Shown here: positions 1 to 6,236 of the stretch, one piece after another | Layout: every line of letters begins with the position of its first letter | Position numbering within the stretch: the stretch's first letter is position 1 | IMG/VR virus record: IMGVR_UViG_3300031576_000255 | Span: 1-26,440 of that record | From: a virus | DNA length: 26,440 bases | Reading direction: 5' to 3' (one strand) | Position numbers and translations under genes: made by a program | The notes under the pieces: generated by a model | Told to the model about the DNA's origin: nothing | What the model saw: only the letters and a program-made list of their open reading frames with translations | Database searches by the model: none

Positions 1-358
1 CATCCGCCCAACGTCCATCTTCTAGGGCCGCTAGCGTCTGCCGGAATAACAAGACGCCTCCAACCCCCAACTGAAACGCCATGGACACGAGCACCGTTTG
101 CGCAAGCTCTGACATCTCGTCAACTCCCGGCCATGACTGCGCGAGCCTGTTCTGTTTCTCGACAATGTCCGTAACCAGCAGATGATCGGCTTCGTCTTGC
201 AAGATGGGGAACGCCTTGATCCAGTCCGGGAGCTTGCCGCCCTTGCGACGGTCAATCAGGTGTCCGTAGCCGATGGTCCAGTAGCCTAGCGAATCGAGGT
301 ACGGAACTAATTTACACCCTTCATCACGCTGGAGCAGGCGCCGGAGAAGATCGCCCAT
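1..358 (-). CDS. Phage lysozyme/endolysin, GH24 (T4 lysozyme type), 3' end cut by window edge
   Basis: This is a muramidase that cleaves the MurNAc-GlcNAc bond of peptidoglycan for host lysis. The 119 visible residues open with RRLLQRDEGCKLVPYLD and then YWTIGYGH. Glu13, Asp22 and Thr28 are spaced exactly like the catalytic triad of T4 lysozyme (11, 20, 26). The ATG at 358 follows an AGGTGA ribosome site. There is no signal peptide or N-terminal anchor, so release should depend on a holin, and the gene 19 bp upstream encodes one. The frame is open to base 1, so the C-terminal lobe lies outside the window. The family is clear from the catalytic motif and the lysis-gene context. Confidence 0.93.
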   Translation of the reverse strand, partial: MGDLLRRLLQRDEGCKLVPYLDSLGYWTIGYGHLIDRRKGGKLPDWIKAFPILQDEADHLLVTDIVEKQNRLAQSWPGVDEMSELAQTVLVSMAFQLGVGGVLLFRQTLAALEDGRWAD

Positions 359-377
359 TGGCTCACCTAGAGTGTCG

Positions 378-644
378 TCACGCGTTCAAGCCGTGCGCCT
401 CGACCGTCGTCACCAGCTCACGCAACACCAGCGCAAAGGCCCCGAGCCCAATTCCATGCCAAGCGTCAGCGCCGGCCGGGAGAACGGCCAGGTAATTCCC
501 GATGGATATGAGGATTCCGCCGAACGTCAGCGGCAAAGCCCACACCACCACGCGGGGAATCCTCGGAAGAAGGACCTTGAAGCCTTCGACAAGCACCGGG
601 ATCACGGCCACGACTACGCCATTGACGAATGCCGCCAAGTCCAT
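378..644 (-). CDS. Putative holin, 88 aa
   Basis: This small hydrophobic protein sits directly upstream of the endolysin and probably forms the membrane lesion that releases it. Two good membrane segments are visible, at about residues 7-26 and 31-54. A weaker third lies at about 62-78, and the tail is short and polar. That resembles class I/II holins in size and hydropathy. The ATG at 644 has an AGGAGG site seven bases upstream. The identification rests on size, hydropathy and position, not on a recognised family motif. It could be another small phage membrane protein, but the holin-endolysin order is the usual one. Confidence 0.78.
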   Translation of the reverse strand: MDLAAFVNGVVVAVIPVLVEGFKVLLPRIPRVVVWALPLTFGGILISIGNYLAVLPAGADAWHGIGLGAFALVLRELVTTVEAHGLNA

Positions 645-653
645 GTTCGCCTC

Positions 654-1424
654 CTACTTCCAGTCTACCAAAACAAATGGAGCACACGTCGCGTCGTCGC
701 CCAGCCTCCCAGGAAGGCATGCACGGATCAGCGTCCCGAAGCCAGGACCACTCGTCTGCGGCAACATGAACCAGCCCGCATAGGGACCGTACTCGTCGCG
801 TTGGGCCGAGAGCCATGCCGGGCGGCCCTCAAACTCAGGGGTCTTGGGATCGTCTCGCCAGCCGCTCGCCGCGCTCCCAAAGTGGTCGCAGCTAGTGTTA
901 TCGAAGCCGTCCTCACGCTGGCGGCATTGGCGTTGCTGGCCACCAGCCCTGTACTCCCAAACAGGGCCGAGACGCGCGGCAGGCAACGTCAGGCCTGCAC
1001 GTGCTCCAGCAAGCACCCAGCCCTCGTAGTCGGCGCGCTGCTCCGGATACTGCCATAGCCCACGGTCATTATCGAAATGGCAGTCTGAAACACGGACGCC
1101 GTGGATCGCTTCGCAGAGTTCTGGGTCACCCGACACCCGTGGCGTCGAGTCGATCCCATTCCCATACCTGTGATTACGCATGTAGATCGTCACGCCCGGA
1201 AGAGGAAACCGAACCGGGAATGCCACAATCGGCGGCGTGGGCGTGGGCGTGGGTGTCGGCGTCGGGGTCGGAGTTGGCGTCGGGGTCGGGGTCGGAGTTG
1301 GCGTCGGGGTCGGGGTCGGAGTTGGCGTCGGGGTCGGGGTCGGTGTGGGTATCGGGAGAGGCGGAAGCTGAACAATTCCACAGGCGGTGCAGGCTAGGAA
1401 GACCACGATGAGCAGCTTCTTCAT
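654..1424 (-). CDS. Putative lipoprotein with long Pro-Thr repeat linker, 256 aa
   Basis: The N-terminus [16 protein letters not shown] is a lipoprotein-type signal, with Cys15 the likely lipidated residue (the lipobox is imperfect). A stretch of about 20 Pro-Thr repeats (about residues 25-65) then acts as an extended tether. A globular, Cys- and Trp-rich domain of about 185 residues follows, with 8 Cys that suggest disulfides in the periplasm or at the outer membrane. I do not recognise the domain. An in-frame ATG at 1433 overlaps the -10 box; I chose the ATG at 1424 because the predicted transcript starts there. The gene is first in the lysis operon, ahead of the holin and endolysin. It could be a spanin-like lysis accessory or a lysogenic-conversion surface protein; nothing decides between them. 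Confidence 0.8.
   Translation of the reverse strand: MKKLLIVVFLACTACGIVQLPPLPIPTPTPTPTPTPTPTPTPTPTPTPTPTPTPTPTPTPTPTPPIVAFPVRFPLPGVTIYMRNHRYGNGIDSTPRVSGDPELCEAIHGVRVSDCHFDNDRGLWQYPEQRADYEGWVLAGARAGLTLPAARLGPVWEYRAGGQQRQCRQREDGFDNTSCDHFGSAASGWRDDPKTPEFEGRPAWLSAQRDEYGPYAGWFMLPQTSGPGFGTLIRACLPGRLGDDATCAPFVLVDWK
1267..1338. repeat. Three perfect tandem copies of a 24-bp unit
   Basis: Copies begin at 1267, 1291 and 1315, each reading gtcggagttggcgtc followed by ggggtcggg. Less regular GTCGG/GTGGG repeats flank them (about 1228-1350). On the minus strand they encode the Pro-Thr linker of the lipoprotein. The unit is a multiple of three, so gain or loss of copies would change linker length without shifting frame. 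Confidence 0.95.
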
Positions 1425-1431
1425 GAACAAC

Positions 1432-1460
1432 ATGATAGTACTCTATGGCGATTCTGTCAA
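1432..1460 (-). promoter_or_regulatory. Sigma70-type promoter for lipoprotein/holin/endolysin genes
   Basis: On the minus strand, TTGACA (1455-1460), a 17-bp spacer and TATCAT (1432-1437) are close to consensus. The predicted +1 is at 1425 or 1424, so the transcript would begin at or one base before the ATG at 1424. It is divergent from the promoter at 1495, and an operator overlaps its -35 box. Confidence 0.72.
1446..1459. promoter_or_regulatory. Putative repressor operator, imperfect copy
   Basis: Read on the minus strand this is TGACA-GAAT-CGCCA. It matches the TGAC(A/G)-N4-(T/C)GTCA consensus of the other three sites except for one base in the right arm. It overlaps the -35 box of the leftward promoter. 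Confidence 0.5.
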
Positions 1461-1494
1461 CACCTTCCGTCCGTGATCTGGCTCACTCCGAGTG

Positions 1495-1523
1495 TTGACA
1501 AAACTGTCATCATGGCCTATTGT
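1495..1523 (+). promoter_or_regulatory. Sigma70-type promoter for the rightward cargo cassette
   Basis: TTGACA (1495-1500), 17 bp, then TATTGT (1518-1523). The predicted +1 near 1530 leaves a leader of about 12 bases containing a GAGGT ribosome site before the ATG at 1542. No other good promoter was seen before 5235, so the whole cassette is probably read from here. Confidence 0.72.
1496..1509. promoter_or_regulatory. Putative repressor operator (perfect 5-bp arms)
   Basis: TGACA-AAAC-TGTCA is an inverted repeat that covers the -35 box and the start of the spacer of the cassette promoter. Its layout is the same as the sites at 13247 and 13272 beside the XRE-type repressor gene. Binding here should block RNA polymerase. 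Confidence 0.62.
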
Positions 1524-1541
1524 CTGCCCGTGAGGTTTGAT

Positions 1542-1766
1542 ATGATTCTCCCCTTCTACCCATCCAGGCCGCACACCTGCCCTGAAGCCACGCGCCTCGC
1601 TGCCAAGCTGTACGATCTTGCAGACTCAGCACACGGCTGGGCTGCCGACCTCATCGGGGAGCTGGCTCGCGAGGTGCAGCGCCGTGCCACCAAAGGCGTC
1701 ACATTCACGCGCAGCGAGGCCGATGATTGGCTGCGCCGGGCCACCGCGCTCAAGGACATGGACTGA
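1542..1766 (+). CDS. Hypothetical protein, 74 aa, first gene of cargo cassette
   Basis: This is a small soluble, mostly helical protein with no recognised family. The N-terminus MILPFYPSRPHTCPEATRLA is followed by two amphipathic helices (about residues 14-45) and a helical C-terminus with SEADDWLRRA. The frame can be extended back to a GTG at 1473. The ATG at 1542 is chosen because it has GAGGT at the right spacing and the promoter -10 box ends at 1523, so the GTG would not be transcribed. The next gene starts inside its stop codon (TGATG), so the two are translationally coupled. No signal peptide or membrane segment is seen, unlike the later cassette genes. Confidence 0.72.
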   Translation: MILPFYPSRPHTCPEATRLAAKLYDLADSAHGWAADLIGELAREVQRRATKGVTFTRSEADDWLRRATALKDMD

Positions 1767-1948
1767 TGTGCGACTCCACCACTACGTCCCCATCCATGCG
1801 CCAGCACTTGTCCTCGATTGCCGAAGCCATGCGTGTCGAACGACTCACTATTCTCGGCATCCTCACCCGTTATCCAGCCGTCACGCGGGACGTAGCCATC
1901 GCTCTGAATGATCTCAAGTCCTTGATTCTCGAAAGGAACGAGAAATGA
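1766..1948 (+). CDS. Hypothetical protein, 60 aa
   Basis: The ATG at 1766 shares a base with the previous stop, and the gene's own stop overlaps the next start (ATGA), so it is locked into the operon. After a Ser/Thr-rich start the protein is predicted helical: RQHLSSIAEAMRVERLTIL, then a second helix ending in LNDLKSLILERNEK. I recognise no domain. A longer reading of the frame from 1727 is unlikely because it would overlap the upstream gene heavily. Confidence 0.68.
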   Translation: MCDSTTTSPSMRQHLSSIAEAMRVERLTILGILTRYPAVTRDVAIALNDLKSLILERNEK

Positions 1949-2211
1949 ATGACCCGAACCTGACGATCCCGCCCGGCTTCGGAGAGCCGCGCTTCAAACG
2001 CTTCATCTCGTCAAGGCTTGACGACCATTTCGCTCCGCAGGCCGCTCAGCGCATGCATGCTTGTCTCGAGGGGTGCCGCTTCGTCATGGAGTATGGAAGC
2101 AACAGCGAGGCCTCTGGAGAGTTAGCCTTCAACCTGGCCAAAGCTGCCGCCCACTGGCGCGGACTGGATGAGGATGCCCAGCGCGGCGCCGTATTGATCG
2201 AGGAGGACTGA
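1945..2211 (+). CDS. Hypothetical protein, 88 aa
   Basis: This soluble acidic protein is coupled to the previous gene by an ATGA overlap and followed by a 5-base gap. The visible pattern is an N-terminal PPGFGEPRFKRFISSRLDD segment and then two helices, QAAQRMHACLEGCRFVMEYG and GELAFNLAKAAAHWRGLDED. No family is recognised. The gene contains a perfect 15-bp palindrome (2009-2023) related to one upstream of the replication operon, which may be regulatory DNA inside the coding sequence. Confidence 0.7.
   Translation: MNDPNLTIPPGFGEPRFKRFISSRLDDHFAPQAAQRMHACLEGCRFVMEYGSNSEASGELAFNLAKAAAHWRGLDEDAQRGAVLIEED
2009..2023. promoter_or_regulatory. Perfect palindrome CGTCAAG-G-CTTGACG
   Basis: Seven-base arms surround a central G inside a coding sequence. 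It agrees at 12 of 15 positions with the palindrome at 7542-7556. It may be a protein-binding site or a chance product of the codons there. Confidence 0.35.
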
Positions 2212-2216
2212 ATACC

Positions 2217-2438
2217 ATGCCAGCCAAACCGACGTATCTCGTCCGCCACCAGCGCGACGAGGGTCCGATCTATGTCGAGTATTCGGAGCTCGCAGGCGCC
2301 GAAGAGGCTGCCCAGTTCCTCATTCAGACCCAGGCCGGCGCGGCTACCGTGTTCGCGGTGCGGGAGCTGATGACGTTCTGGCGCGGCTCCGACCTTCGCC
2401 TGCCACCAGTCGTAAACCCCACAGGAGGTGTCGAATGA
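2217..2438 (+). CDS. Hypothetical protein, 73 aa
   Basis: This small soluble protein starts MPAKPTYLVRHQRDEGPIYV. It shows a beta-beta-alpha-like pattern (YLVRHQRDEGPIYVEYSE, then an Ala-rich helix, EEAAQFLIQTQAG) and a second beta/alpha unit. No family is recognised. The start lies 5 bases after the previous stop, and the end overlaps the next start by 4 bases (ATGA). It has no export signal, so the switch from cytoplasmic to exported products in this cassette comes right after it. Confidence 0.7.
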   Translation: MPAKPTYLVRHQRDEGPIYVEYSELAGAEEAAQFLIQTQAGAATVFAVRELMTFWRGSDLRLPPVVNPTGGVE

Positions 2439-2785
2439 TCCGCGTCCTTCTCGGCTTTGCAGCCTTCGTTTTCATCACGCCTATCGCCAGCCCCGCAGAG
2501 GATGTATTCACCGCAACCGATATGCGGGGATGGTGTGACAACAAAAACTCGTCCGAACGAATCTTCTGCATGGGCTACCTTCAGGGCATAGCGGGCGCGC
2601 TCCACGCCGCAACCGAGTTATGGTCCTGTACGCCCGCCACGGGAGAGACGCTACGCTTGGGGTTCCTTCACGCCACACGCGAGCGCCCTAGGCTCTTAAC
2701 ACTCGACCTGTCAATCGCAGCTATTAGCGCTCTGCAGCTCGAGGGTCTTTGCAAAATCTCGGCTCCACCAAAAACCGAGGGATGA
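2435..2785 (+). CDS. Exported Rap1a/Tai-like four-cysteine protein, 116 aa
   Basis: A cleavable Sec signal (MIRVLLGFAAFVFITPIASP, cut near Ala21) precedes a small helical domain with four Cys at 34, 45, 65 and 106. The pattern W-C, then C-M-G-Y-L-Q-G about ten residues on, then C-T-P, then a P about 20 residues on and a final C is what I know of the Rap1a/Tai family (periplasmic immunity proteins of type VI amidase effectors, and relatives of unknown function). The family call is by eye. If it holds, the product would sit in the periplasm and could protect the lysogen from a peptidoglycan-attacking toxin, or act as a superinfection or lysis control. Both roles are inference. Confidence 0.68.
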   Translation: MIRVLLGFAAFVFITPIASPAEDVFTATDMRGWCDNKNSSERIFCMGYLQGIAGALHAATELWSCTPATGETLRLGFLHATRERPRLLTLDLSIAAISALQLEGLCKISAPPKTEG

Positions 2786-2810
2786 CTGCCATGATCGAGA
2801 CACTTTCCCC

Positions 2811-3356
2811 TTGGTAAACCCGGCCCTCGACGCGCTCTTCCGCCTACTTCTCGCCATCGGGGCGCTCGTGCTCATCTTGCCAATGCTGGCCCTCGCCTTC
2901 GGCTCGGTGGTGCTCGTCTCTAGGTTCCGTAAGGTGCTCGCCATGTCTCTCGGAGCAGTGCTACTCGCTGGATGCGGCGCAGCCAACCCAACGAGCTCCG
3001 ATGCAGTCACCGAGAAAGAGGCATTCGCCCTGAGCGAAGTGGCGCGGTTCAGCGCTTTGCTGCATAAAAACATCGGCGCCAAGCTCAGCGACGATGGGCT
3101 GCGCATCCCGGCCGGCACCGGAGCCTGTCCCAAGGACGCACCCTTGGGATATTGCAGCGCAGCGGCCTGGTACTTGCCGCCCGTGGTCTTCTGGCGAGAG
3201 TTCGTCAACCGCGAGAGCACGACCTTCGGCAACCTGACCGATACGGCCGCTCACGAGTGCTGCCATTCACTGACGCGCGGCCATAACCTGCTTCTGTGGA
3301 ACTGTATCCGCTCGCTCGGCGCGGAGCCACAGTTCGTGCCTGTGGAGGAATCATGA
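2811..3356 (+). CDS. Putative lipoprotein with HEXXH metal-site motif, 181 aa or shorter
   Basis: The C-terminal part carries HECCHSLTRGH (H148, E149, H152, H158 counting from the TTG at 2811). This is an HEXXH zinc motif with a third His at the spacing seen in metzincins, although the usual Gly at position 8 of that motif is Thr. Upstream, RFRKVLAMSLGAVLLAGCGA is a convincing lipoprotein signal with LAGC. The start is unclear. The TTG at 2811 would add a hydrophobic segment and has no ribosome site. A GTG near 2910 gives a normal signal peptide. The ATG at 2943 has AAGGTG ahead but leaves a very short signal. The mature domain is only about 125 residues with 6 further Cys, small for a protease. 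Confidence 0.68.
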   Translation: MVNPALDALFRLLLAIGALVLILPMLALAFGSVVLVSRFRKVLAMSLGAVLLAGCGAANPTSSDAVTEKEAFALSEVARFSALLHKNIGAKLSDDGLRIPAGTGACPKDAPLGYCSAAAWYLPPVVFWREFVNRESTTFGNLTDTAAHECCHSLTRGHNLLLWNCIRSLGAEPQFVPVEES

Positions 3357-3463
3357 TCCGACGTGCCGTGTGGTGGGTCATGGTGTGCGTCGTGCTGCTG
3401 CTCGCGTGGGCGATCGGGCTCGTAGGGCTGGAAGGATTTTATCCTTGGGAGGAGACCGAATGA
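3353..3463 (+). CDS. Small single-pass membrane peptide, 36 aa
   Basis: The ATG overlaps the previous stop (ATGA) and the stop overlaps the next start (ATGATGA region), so it is coupled on both sides. MIRRAVWWVMVCVVLLLAWA opens a positively charged N-terminus and one membrane helix, and a short acidic tail ends in YPWEETE. Size and position suggest a real micro-protein. No function can be assigned; it may be an accessory to the flanking lipoproteins. Confidence 0.62.
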   Translation: MIRRAVWWVMVCVVLLLAWAIGLVGLEGFYPWEETE

Positions 3464-4173
3464 TGAAAACGGTGATGCTGTGCGCGGTGGCCGTATCGCT
3501 CGCTTCGTGCGGTGGGGGTAGCGTGAGCGGGCCCGTCCCGGTAGAGAGGGCGGCTGCTCCGGTGGCCGCCACCGTGGCGCCGGTCGCGGTTTCGCCCGCG
3601 GGCCCTGGCTGGGAAGGGAGTGTCCTGCCGTTCGCGGGATGGACAGTGACGAACCTTTCCGGCATTCGGCAGGGCTACACGGCATATTACACGAGCTTCG
3701 ACGATCAGGAGACGGCGCTCGGCTCGCGGTACGGCGAGGCACAGCCGGGCGACACGTTCGAGGGCAGCTTCCACCTGACGTGCGTACAGGTGGACGTGAG
3801 TCAGTTTGGTGCTGGCGGACTGCCGTTGTTCTACGGGTTTATCAACACGGACGGTGCAGTGGTCAAGGCCGGGCAGATCGATTTTGCGAAGTGCCGGCCG
3901 ACCCCGAGCCCCGAGCCGAGCCCGAGCCCTACGCCTACACCGGGGTGCTTCTACAACGTTCCGCACAACCAGGACAATGACGGCAAGGACACGTGCCTGG
4001 CCGCGCCCGGCTACATCTCGTGGCAGGCTACAAATCATCTGTGCGAGATCGAGGACCCTGGGGTTTGCAGCGCAGACTTCAATCTGAACCCAGGGCAGAG
4101 CTCGGCCGCCTGCCTGAAGTACACGGGCGGCGACAAGAACTGCAACGGCGAGCCGGATTCGCAGGAGGGGTGA
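3460..4173 (+). CDS. Putative lipoprotein, two-domain with Pro-rich linker, 237 aa
   Basis: MMKTVMLCAVAVSLASCGGG is a lipoprotein signal with the lipobox LASC (Cys17). The ATG at 3460 has GGAGGAG at ideal spacing; the frame runs further upstream but that part overlaps the 36-residue gene. After a low-complexity Ala/Pro/Val segment comes a beta-rich domain of about 115 residues (WEGSVLPFAGWTVTN to DFAKCRP). Then a PSPEPSPSPTPTP linker leads to a Cys-rich C-terminal domain with six Cys and a closing KNCNGEPDS. The NxDxDGxD-like stretch (HNQDNDGKDTC) could bind calcium. The family is not recognised. The layout suggests a surface or periplasmic tethered binding protein. Confidence 0.75.
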   Translation: MMKTVMLCAVAVSLASCGGGSVSGPVPVERAAAPVAATVAPVAVSPAGPGWEGSVLPFAGWTVTNLSGIRQGYTAYYTSFDDQETALGSRYGEAQPGDTFEGSFHLTCVQVDVSQFGAGGLPLFYGFINTDGAVVKAGQIDFAKCRPTPSPEPSPSPTPTPGCFYNVPHNQDNDGKDTCLAAPGYISWQATNHLCEIEDPGVCSADFNLNPGQSSAACLKYTGGDKNCNGEPDSQEG

Positions 4174-4174
4174 G

Positions 4175-4993
4175 ATGAGCTATCGGGCAGACGGCCGTGT
4201 GCTCGGGGCTCTAGCCACCGTGTTCACGGTAGCCGCCGTGTTAGCGCTGGCCGCCATATTCTTGGTGGGGTGCGGCAAGAACGGTGGCCTGGACGTGACT
4301 GGACCTAGTGGTGATACCCCTGCAACGCAGCAGGCTCCCGTCCTGGCCCCGCTGGCGGCCCCGGCAAGGCTTAGGCTCGTCTGGGGGACGGCGGACACGG
4401 CTGCCGGCCCTGTGGCGCGTTTCGGGGCCAACGCGGTCGCCCTCCAGATCGGCTCGTGGGGCGAGGATGTCACGCAGTTCGCGCGATGGGCTCGCGATCG
4501 TGGGATAGTCGTGCTGCCTTTCGTGGAGCAGGTGTTCTCGGCTCCGCGCGGTAGCTGGGACGCTGGCTGGTCGCGTGTCGAGACCTGGGCCAAGCCACTC
4601 GCGACCGCGGGCGTGCTCGTCGGGTGGCACGTGAGCGACGAGTGGGCTCACAGGGGACAGGCACAGGCCGTGCGGGACGAGGCTGTGGCCTACGTGCGGG
4701 CACGATCGAGGCTCGAAGTGCTGAACACTGAGTGGGTTGATGCCGCGCTGCATCGCGACTACCGACAGCCGCAGGGCCGATGGTTTGGGGTCAACTGCTA
4801 CGCCTACGCGAGCCGGACTCCATGGACCACACGGGGATGTGTCGAGACGTTCGAGCGTCACCCGGAGTGGAATCTCGTTGTAGTACCTGCGTTTGCGGGC
4901 GGGAATATGGCCGGCCCATACGATCAGGCGGCGTGGGAGGGTCTTGCAAATCGGACGGGAAAGAGCATCGCGTTTTGGAGTTGGGAGGAGTGA
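4175..4993 (+). CDS. Putative lipoprotein with TIM-barrel glycosidase-like domain, 272 aa
   Basis: A lipoprotein signal ends at LVGC (Cys33) after a long hydrophobic core, and AGGAGGGG precedes the ATG. The mature part alternates short beta strands and helices like a (beta/alpha)8 barrel: GANAVALQIGSWG, GIVVLPFVEQVF, VLVGWHVSDEW, LEVLNTEWVD, WFGVNCYAY, NLVVVPAFAG and finally KSIAFWSWEE. Acidic residues sit at strand ends (SDE, TEW, WEE), as in glycoside hydrolases. I infer a carbohydrate-active or carbohydrate-binding lipoprotein and cannot name a GH family. It follows the preceding gene by one base and overlaps the next by one. Confidence 0.68.
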   Translation: MSYRADGRVLGALATVFTVAAVLALAAIFLVGCGKNGGLDVTGPSGDTPATQQAPVLAPLAAPARLRLVWGTADTAAGPVARFGANAVALQIGSWGEDVTQFARWARDRGIVVLPFVEQVFSAPRGSWDAGWSRVETWAKPLATAGVLVGWHVSDEWAHRGQAQAVRDEAVAYVRARSRLEVLNTEWVDAALHRDYRQPQGRWFGVNCYAYASRTPWTTRGCVETFERHPEWNLVVVPAFAGGNMAGPYDQAAWEGLANRTGKSIAFWSWEE

Positions 4994-5235
4994 TGAAAAT
5001 CTCGCTTGCCAGAATCCAGCTCGAAGAGCGAGTGTTACGCCGCGAGGCGCTCGAGCGCGACCTCTCCGGGAAAGACGCACAGGAATGCCTCGCTCGGGTG
5101 CGGCGCCGGATGATCGTCGGAAACAGGGTTTGGATCCCGCCGATCTACAATCCCTATCAGTCGTACTTGGCTTGGCGAAAGAAGCATCGCAACGCCCCCC
5201 AGAACATCTGCCAGATCAAGAGCCAGGGTGCCTAG
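4993..5235 (+). CDS. Small basic hypothetical protein, 80 aa, last gene of cassette
   Basis: The ATG at 4993 overlaps the stop of the lipoprotein (TGATG), with GGGAGGAG just upstream. The protein is Arg/Lys-rich and helical at first (ARIQLEERVLRREALERDLS). It then has RVRRRMIVGNRVWIPPIYNP and an aromatic stretch, YQSYLAWRKKHR. No family is recognised; a nucleic-acid-binding role is possible but unproven. Its stop overlaps the stop of the convergent leftward operon by three bases, so no room remains for a terminator between the two. Confidence 0.7.
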   Translation: MKISLARIQLEERVLRREALERDLSGKDAQECLARVRRRMIVGNRVWIPPIYNPYQSYLAWRKKHRNAPQNICQIKSQGA

Positions 5236-5585
5236 CCCTCCTCCCCTCGCACGGCGGCGAGCGCGGCGTCTAGCACGGAGCACGCCGTGCAATCCGGCAG
5301 GCTGTCGGCTCCTTGCCACTGAGCAACCGCACCTGCCACCTTCGCCAGCCGCGCTTGGGCCTTCTCGGCACGCACTGAGTTTTCAAGCGCCAAGTCTCCA
5401 TGCTTCCGCAGCGTGTCCCGCTCCCGCGTCAGCTCCTCAACCTTAGCCTCGGACTTGAGCCTCCACGCCTCCCAGCCGTCCGGAACATCGCACAGCATCA
5501 GACGCTCGCTCAGCGCGGCGTTCTCATCGCGTAGATGATCCGCCTCGGCCATCTGGTCCATCGCTCGGCTCAACGGTGTGCTCAC
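5232..5585 (-). CDS. Coiled-coil hypothetical protein, 117 aa, last gene of replication operon
   Basis: This helical, charged protein has a likely coiled coil (about residues 12-30 and 40-85, with EAKVEELTRERDTLRKHGDL). It ends in a small segment holding two Cys (DCTACSVLDAALAAVRG). It overlaps the preceding gene by 4 bases (ATGA). Proteins of this shape are common as the last small genes of phage early operons and usually have no assigned role. No catalytic motif is visible. Confidence 0.72.
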   Translation of the reverse strand: MSTPLSRAMDQMAEADHLRDENAALSERLMLCDVPDGWEAWRLKSEAKVEELTRERDTLRKHGDLALENSVRAEKAQARLAKVAGAVAQWQGADSLPDCTACSVLDAALAAVRGEEG

Positions 5586-6046
5586 AGCAGCCCTCGCTTC
5601 CTTGCCTCGGCTTCCAGCTCCAAAATCGCCATGTCCACGTCCATCTTCGCCCGCCCCATCGCCATGAGCCGCAACCGCTCATACTCAACCGGCCCGACAT
5701 GGCCGATGAAGAACTCACGCTTGGCGTGATGATCGCTGTCCAGCCTGCGATGACATGGCCTGCAACCCGGGCACCCATTGCTCAATTCCAAGCTCAGAGC
5801 TCGGTACGGTCCCTTGGGCCAGCAGTGCATGGCATCAGACCACCTCCGCTTCAGGCACACCTGGCAGACACCACCCGGCTCTTGCGCCTTCACCAGCTTT
5901 GCCCAGAGCCCCAGCGCGTACTTCCACCGCTGCCGCCGATCTCCTTCACGAAGCGGAACACGAGCCCGAGGTAGCGTGCCGCGCGGAATCGGTCGCAGAG
6001 GCTTCGGACCGCGCCGTGCTGGCTTCGGAAAGCGCGCGGTTCTCAT
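5582..6046 (-). CDS. NinG-like/HNH-type nuclease or recombination protein, 154 aa
   Basis: A basic Pro/Arg-rich N-terminus (residues 1-40) precedes a zinc-binding HNH-like core. The core has CQVC at 61-64, His74 in DAMHCWPKG, CPGCRPCHRRL at 92-101 and DSDHHAKREFF after it. This arrangement resembles lambda NinG (Rap), which acts on branched recombination intermediates, and other HNH nucleases. The helical C-terminus contains repeated Met/Leu heptads. An in-frame stop just upstream fixes the ATG at 6046. Place in the operon (replication and recombination genes) fits. Whether it cuts DNA is not shown by the sequence. Confidence 0.7.
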   Translation of the reverse strand: MRTARFPKPARRGPKPLRPIPRGTLPRARVPLREGDRRQRWKYALGLWAKLVKAQEPGGVCQVCLKRRWSDAMHCWPKGPYRALSLELSNGCPGCRPCHRRLDSDHHAKREFFIGHVGPVEYERLRLMAMGRAKMDVDMAILELEAEARKRGLL

Positions 6047-6083
6047 GGCTTCGGGGCGCGAGCCTCACGCATAGGCTTCGGGA

Positions 6084-6236
6084 TCATCGAACCACCGCAC
6101 GACGGTAGTAGTACAGACATCGACCGCAACGCCAAAAATCCGAGCCCATGCGCGGATAGGTATACATCGCCAACGAATCACAGTTTGGGCAACGCCGATG
6201 CTGCAGCTTCTTCGGCTTGCGCTTCAGCTTTTTCAT
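6084..6236 (-). CDS. Zinc-ribbon micro-protein, 50 aa
   Basis: After a very basic start (MKKLKRKPKKLQHRR), CPNC and CGRC lie 18 residues apart around an aromatic core (YTYPRMGSDFWR). This is a plain four-Cys zinc ribbon that may bind nucleic acid. It starts with an ATGA overlap to the 58-residue gene upstream. A 14-codon reading frame (6044-6088) links its stop to the start of the NinG-like gene and may serve only to couple translation. Confidence 0.7.
   Translation of the reverse strand: MKKLKRKPKKLQHRRCPNCDSLAMYTYPRMGSDFWRCGRCLYYYRRAVVR

Noticed and set aside
31-255. Minus-strand 74-codon frame at the left edge
   Set aside because: It overlaps the endolysin frame, which carries a complete catalytic triad; the composition is Arg/Ser-rich shadow.
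1101-1411. Plus-strand Arg/Gly/Ser-rich frames
   Set aside because: They are shadows of the PT-repeat lipoprotein's tandem repeats.
2782-2817. Possible -1 frameshift joining the 11-codon frame to the HEXXH lipoprotein
   Set aside because: The CTTTCCCC region does not form a canonical X-XXY-YYZ slippery heptamer in the correct phase.
4241-5080. 279-codon minus-strand frame opposite the TIM-barrel lipoprotein
   Set aside because: Arg/Pro-rich with no domain or ribosome site; the plus strand has signal peptide, RBS and coupling.
5228-5300. Bidirectional terminator between convergent operons
   Set aside because: The stops overlap and no stable stem with a T-run was found on either strand.
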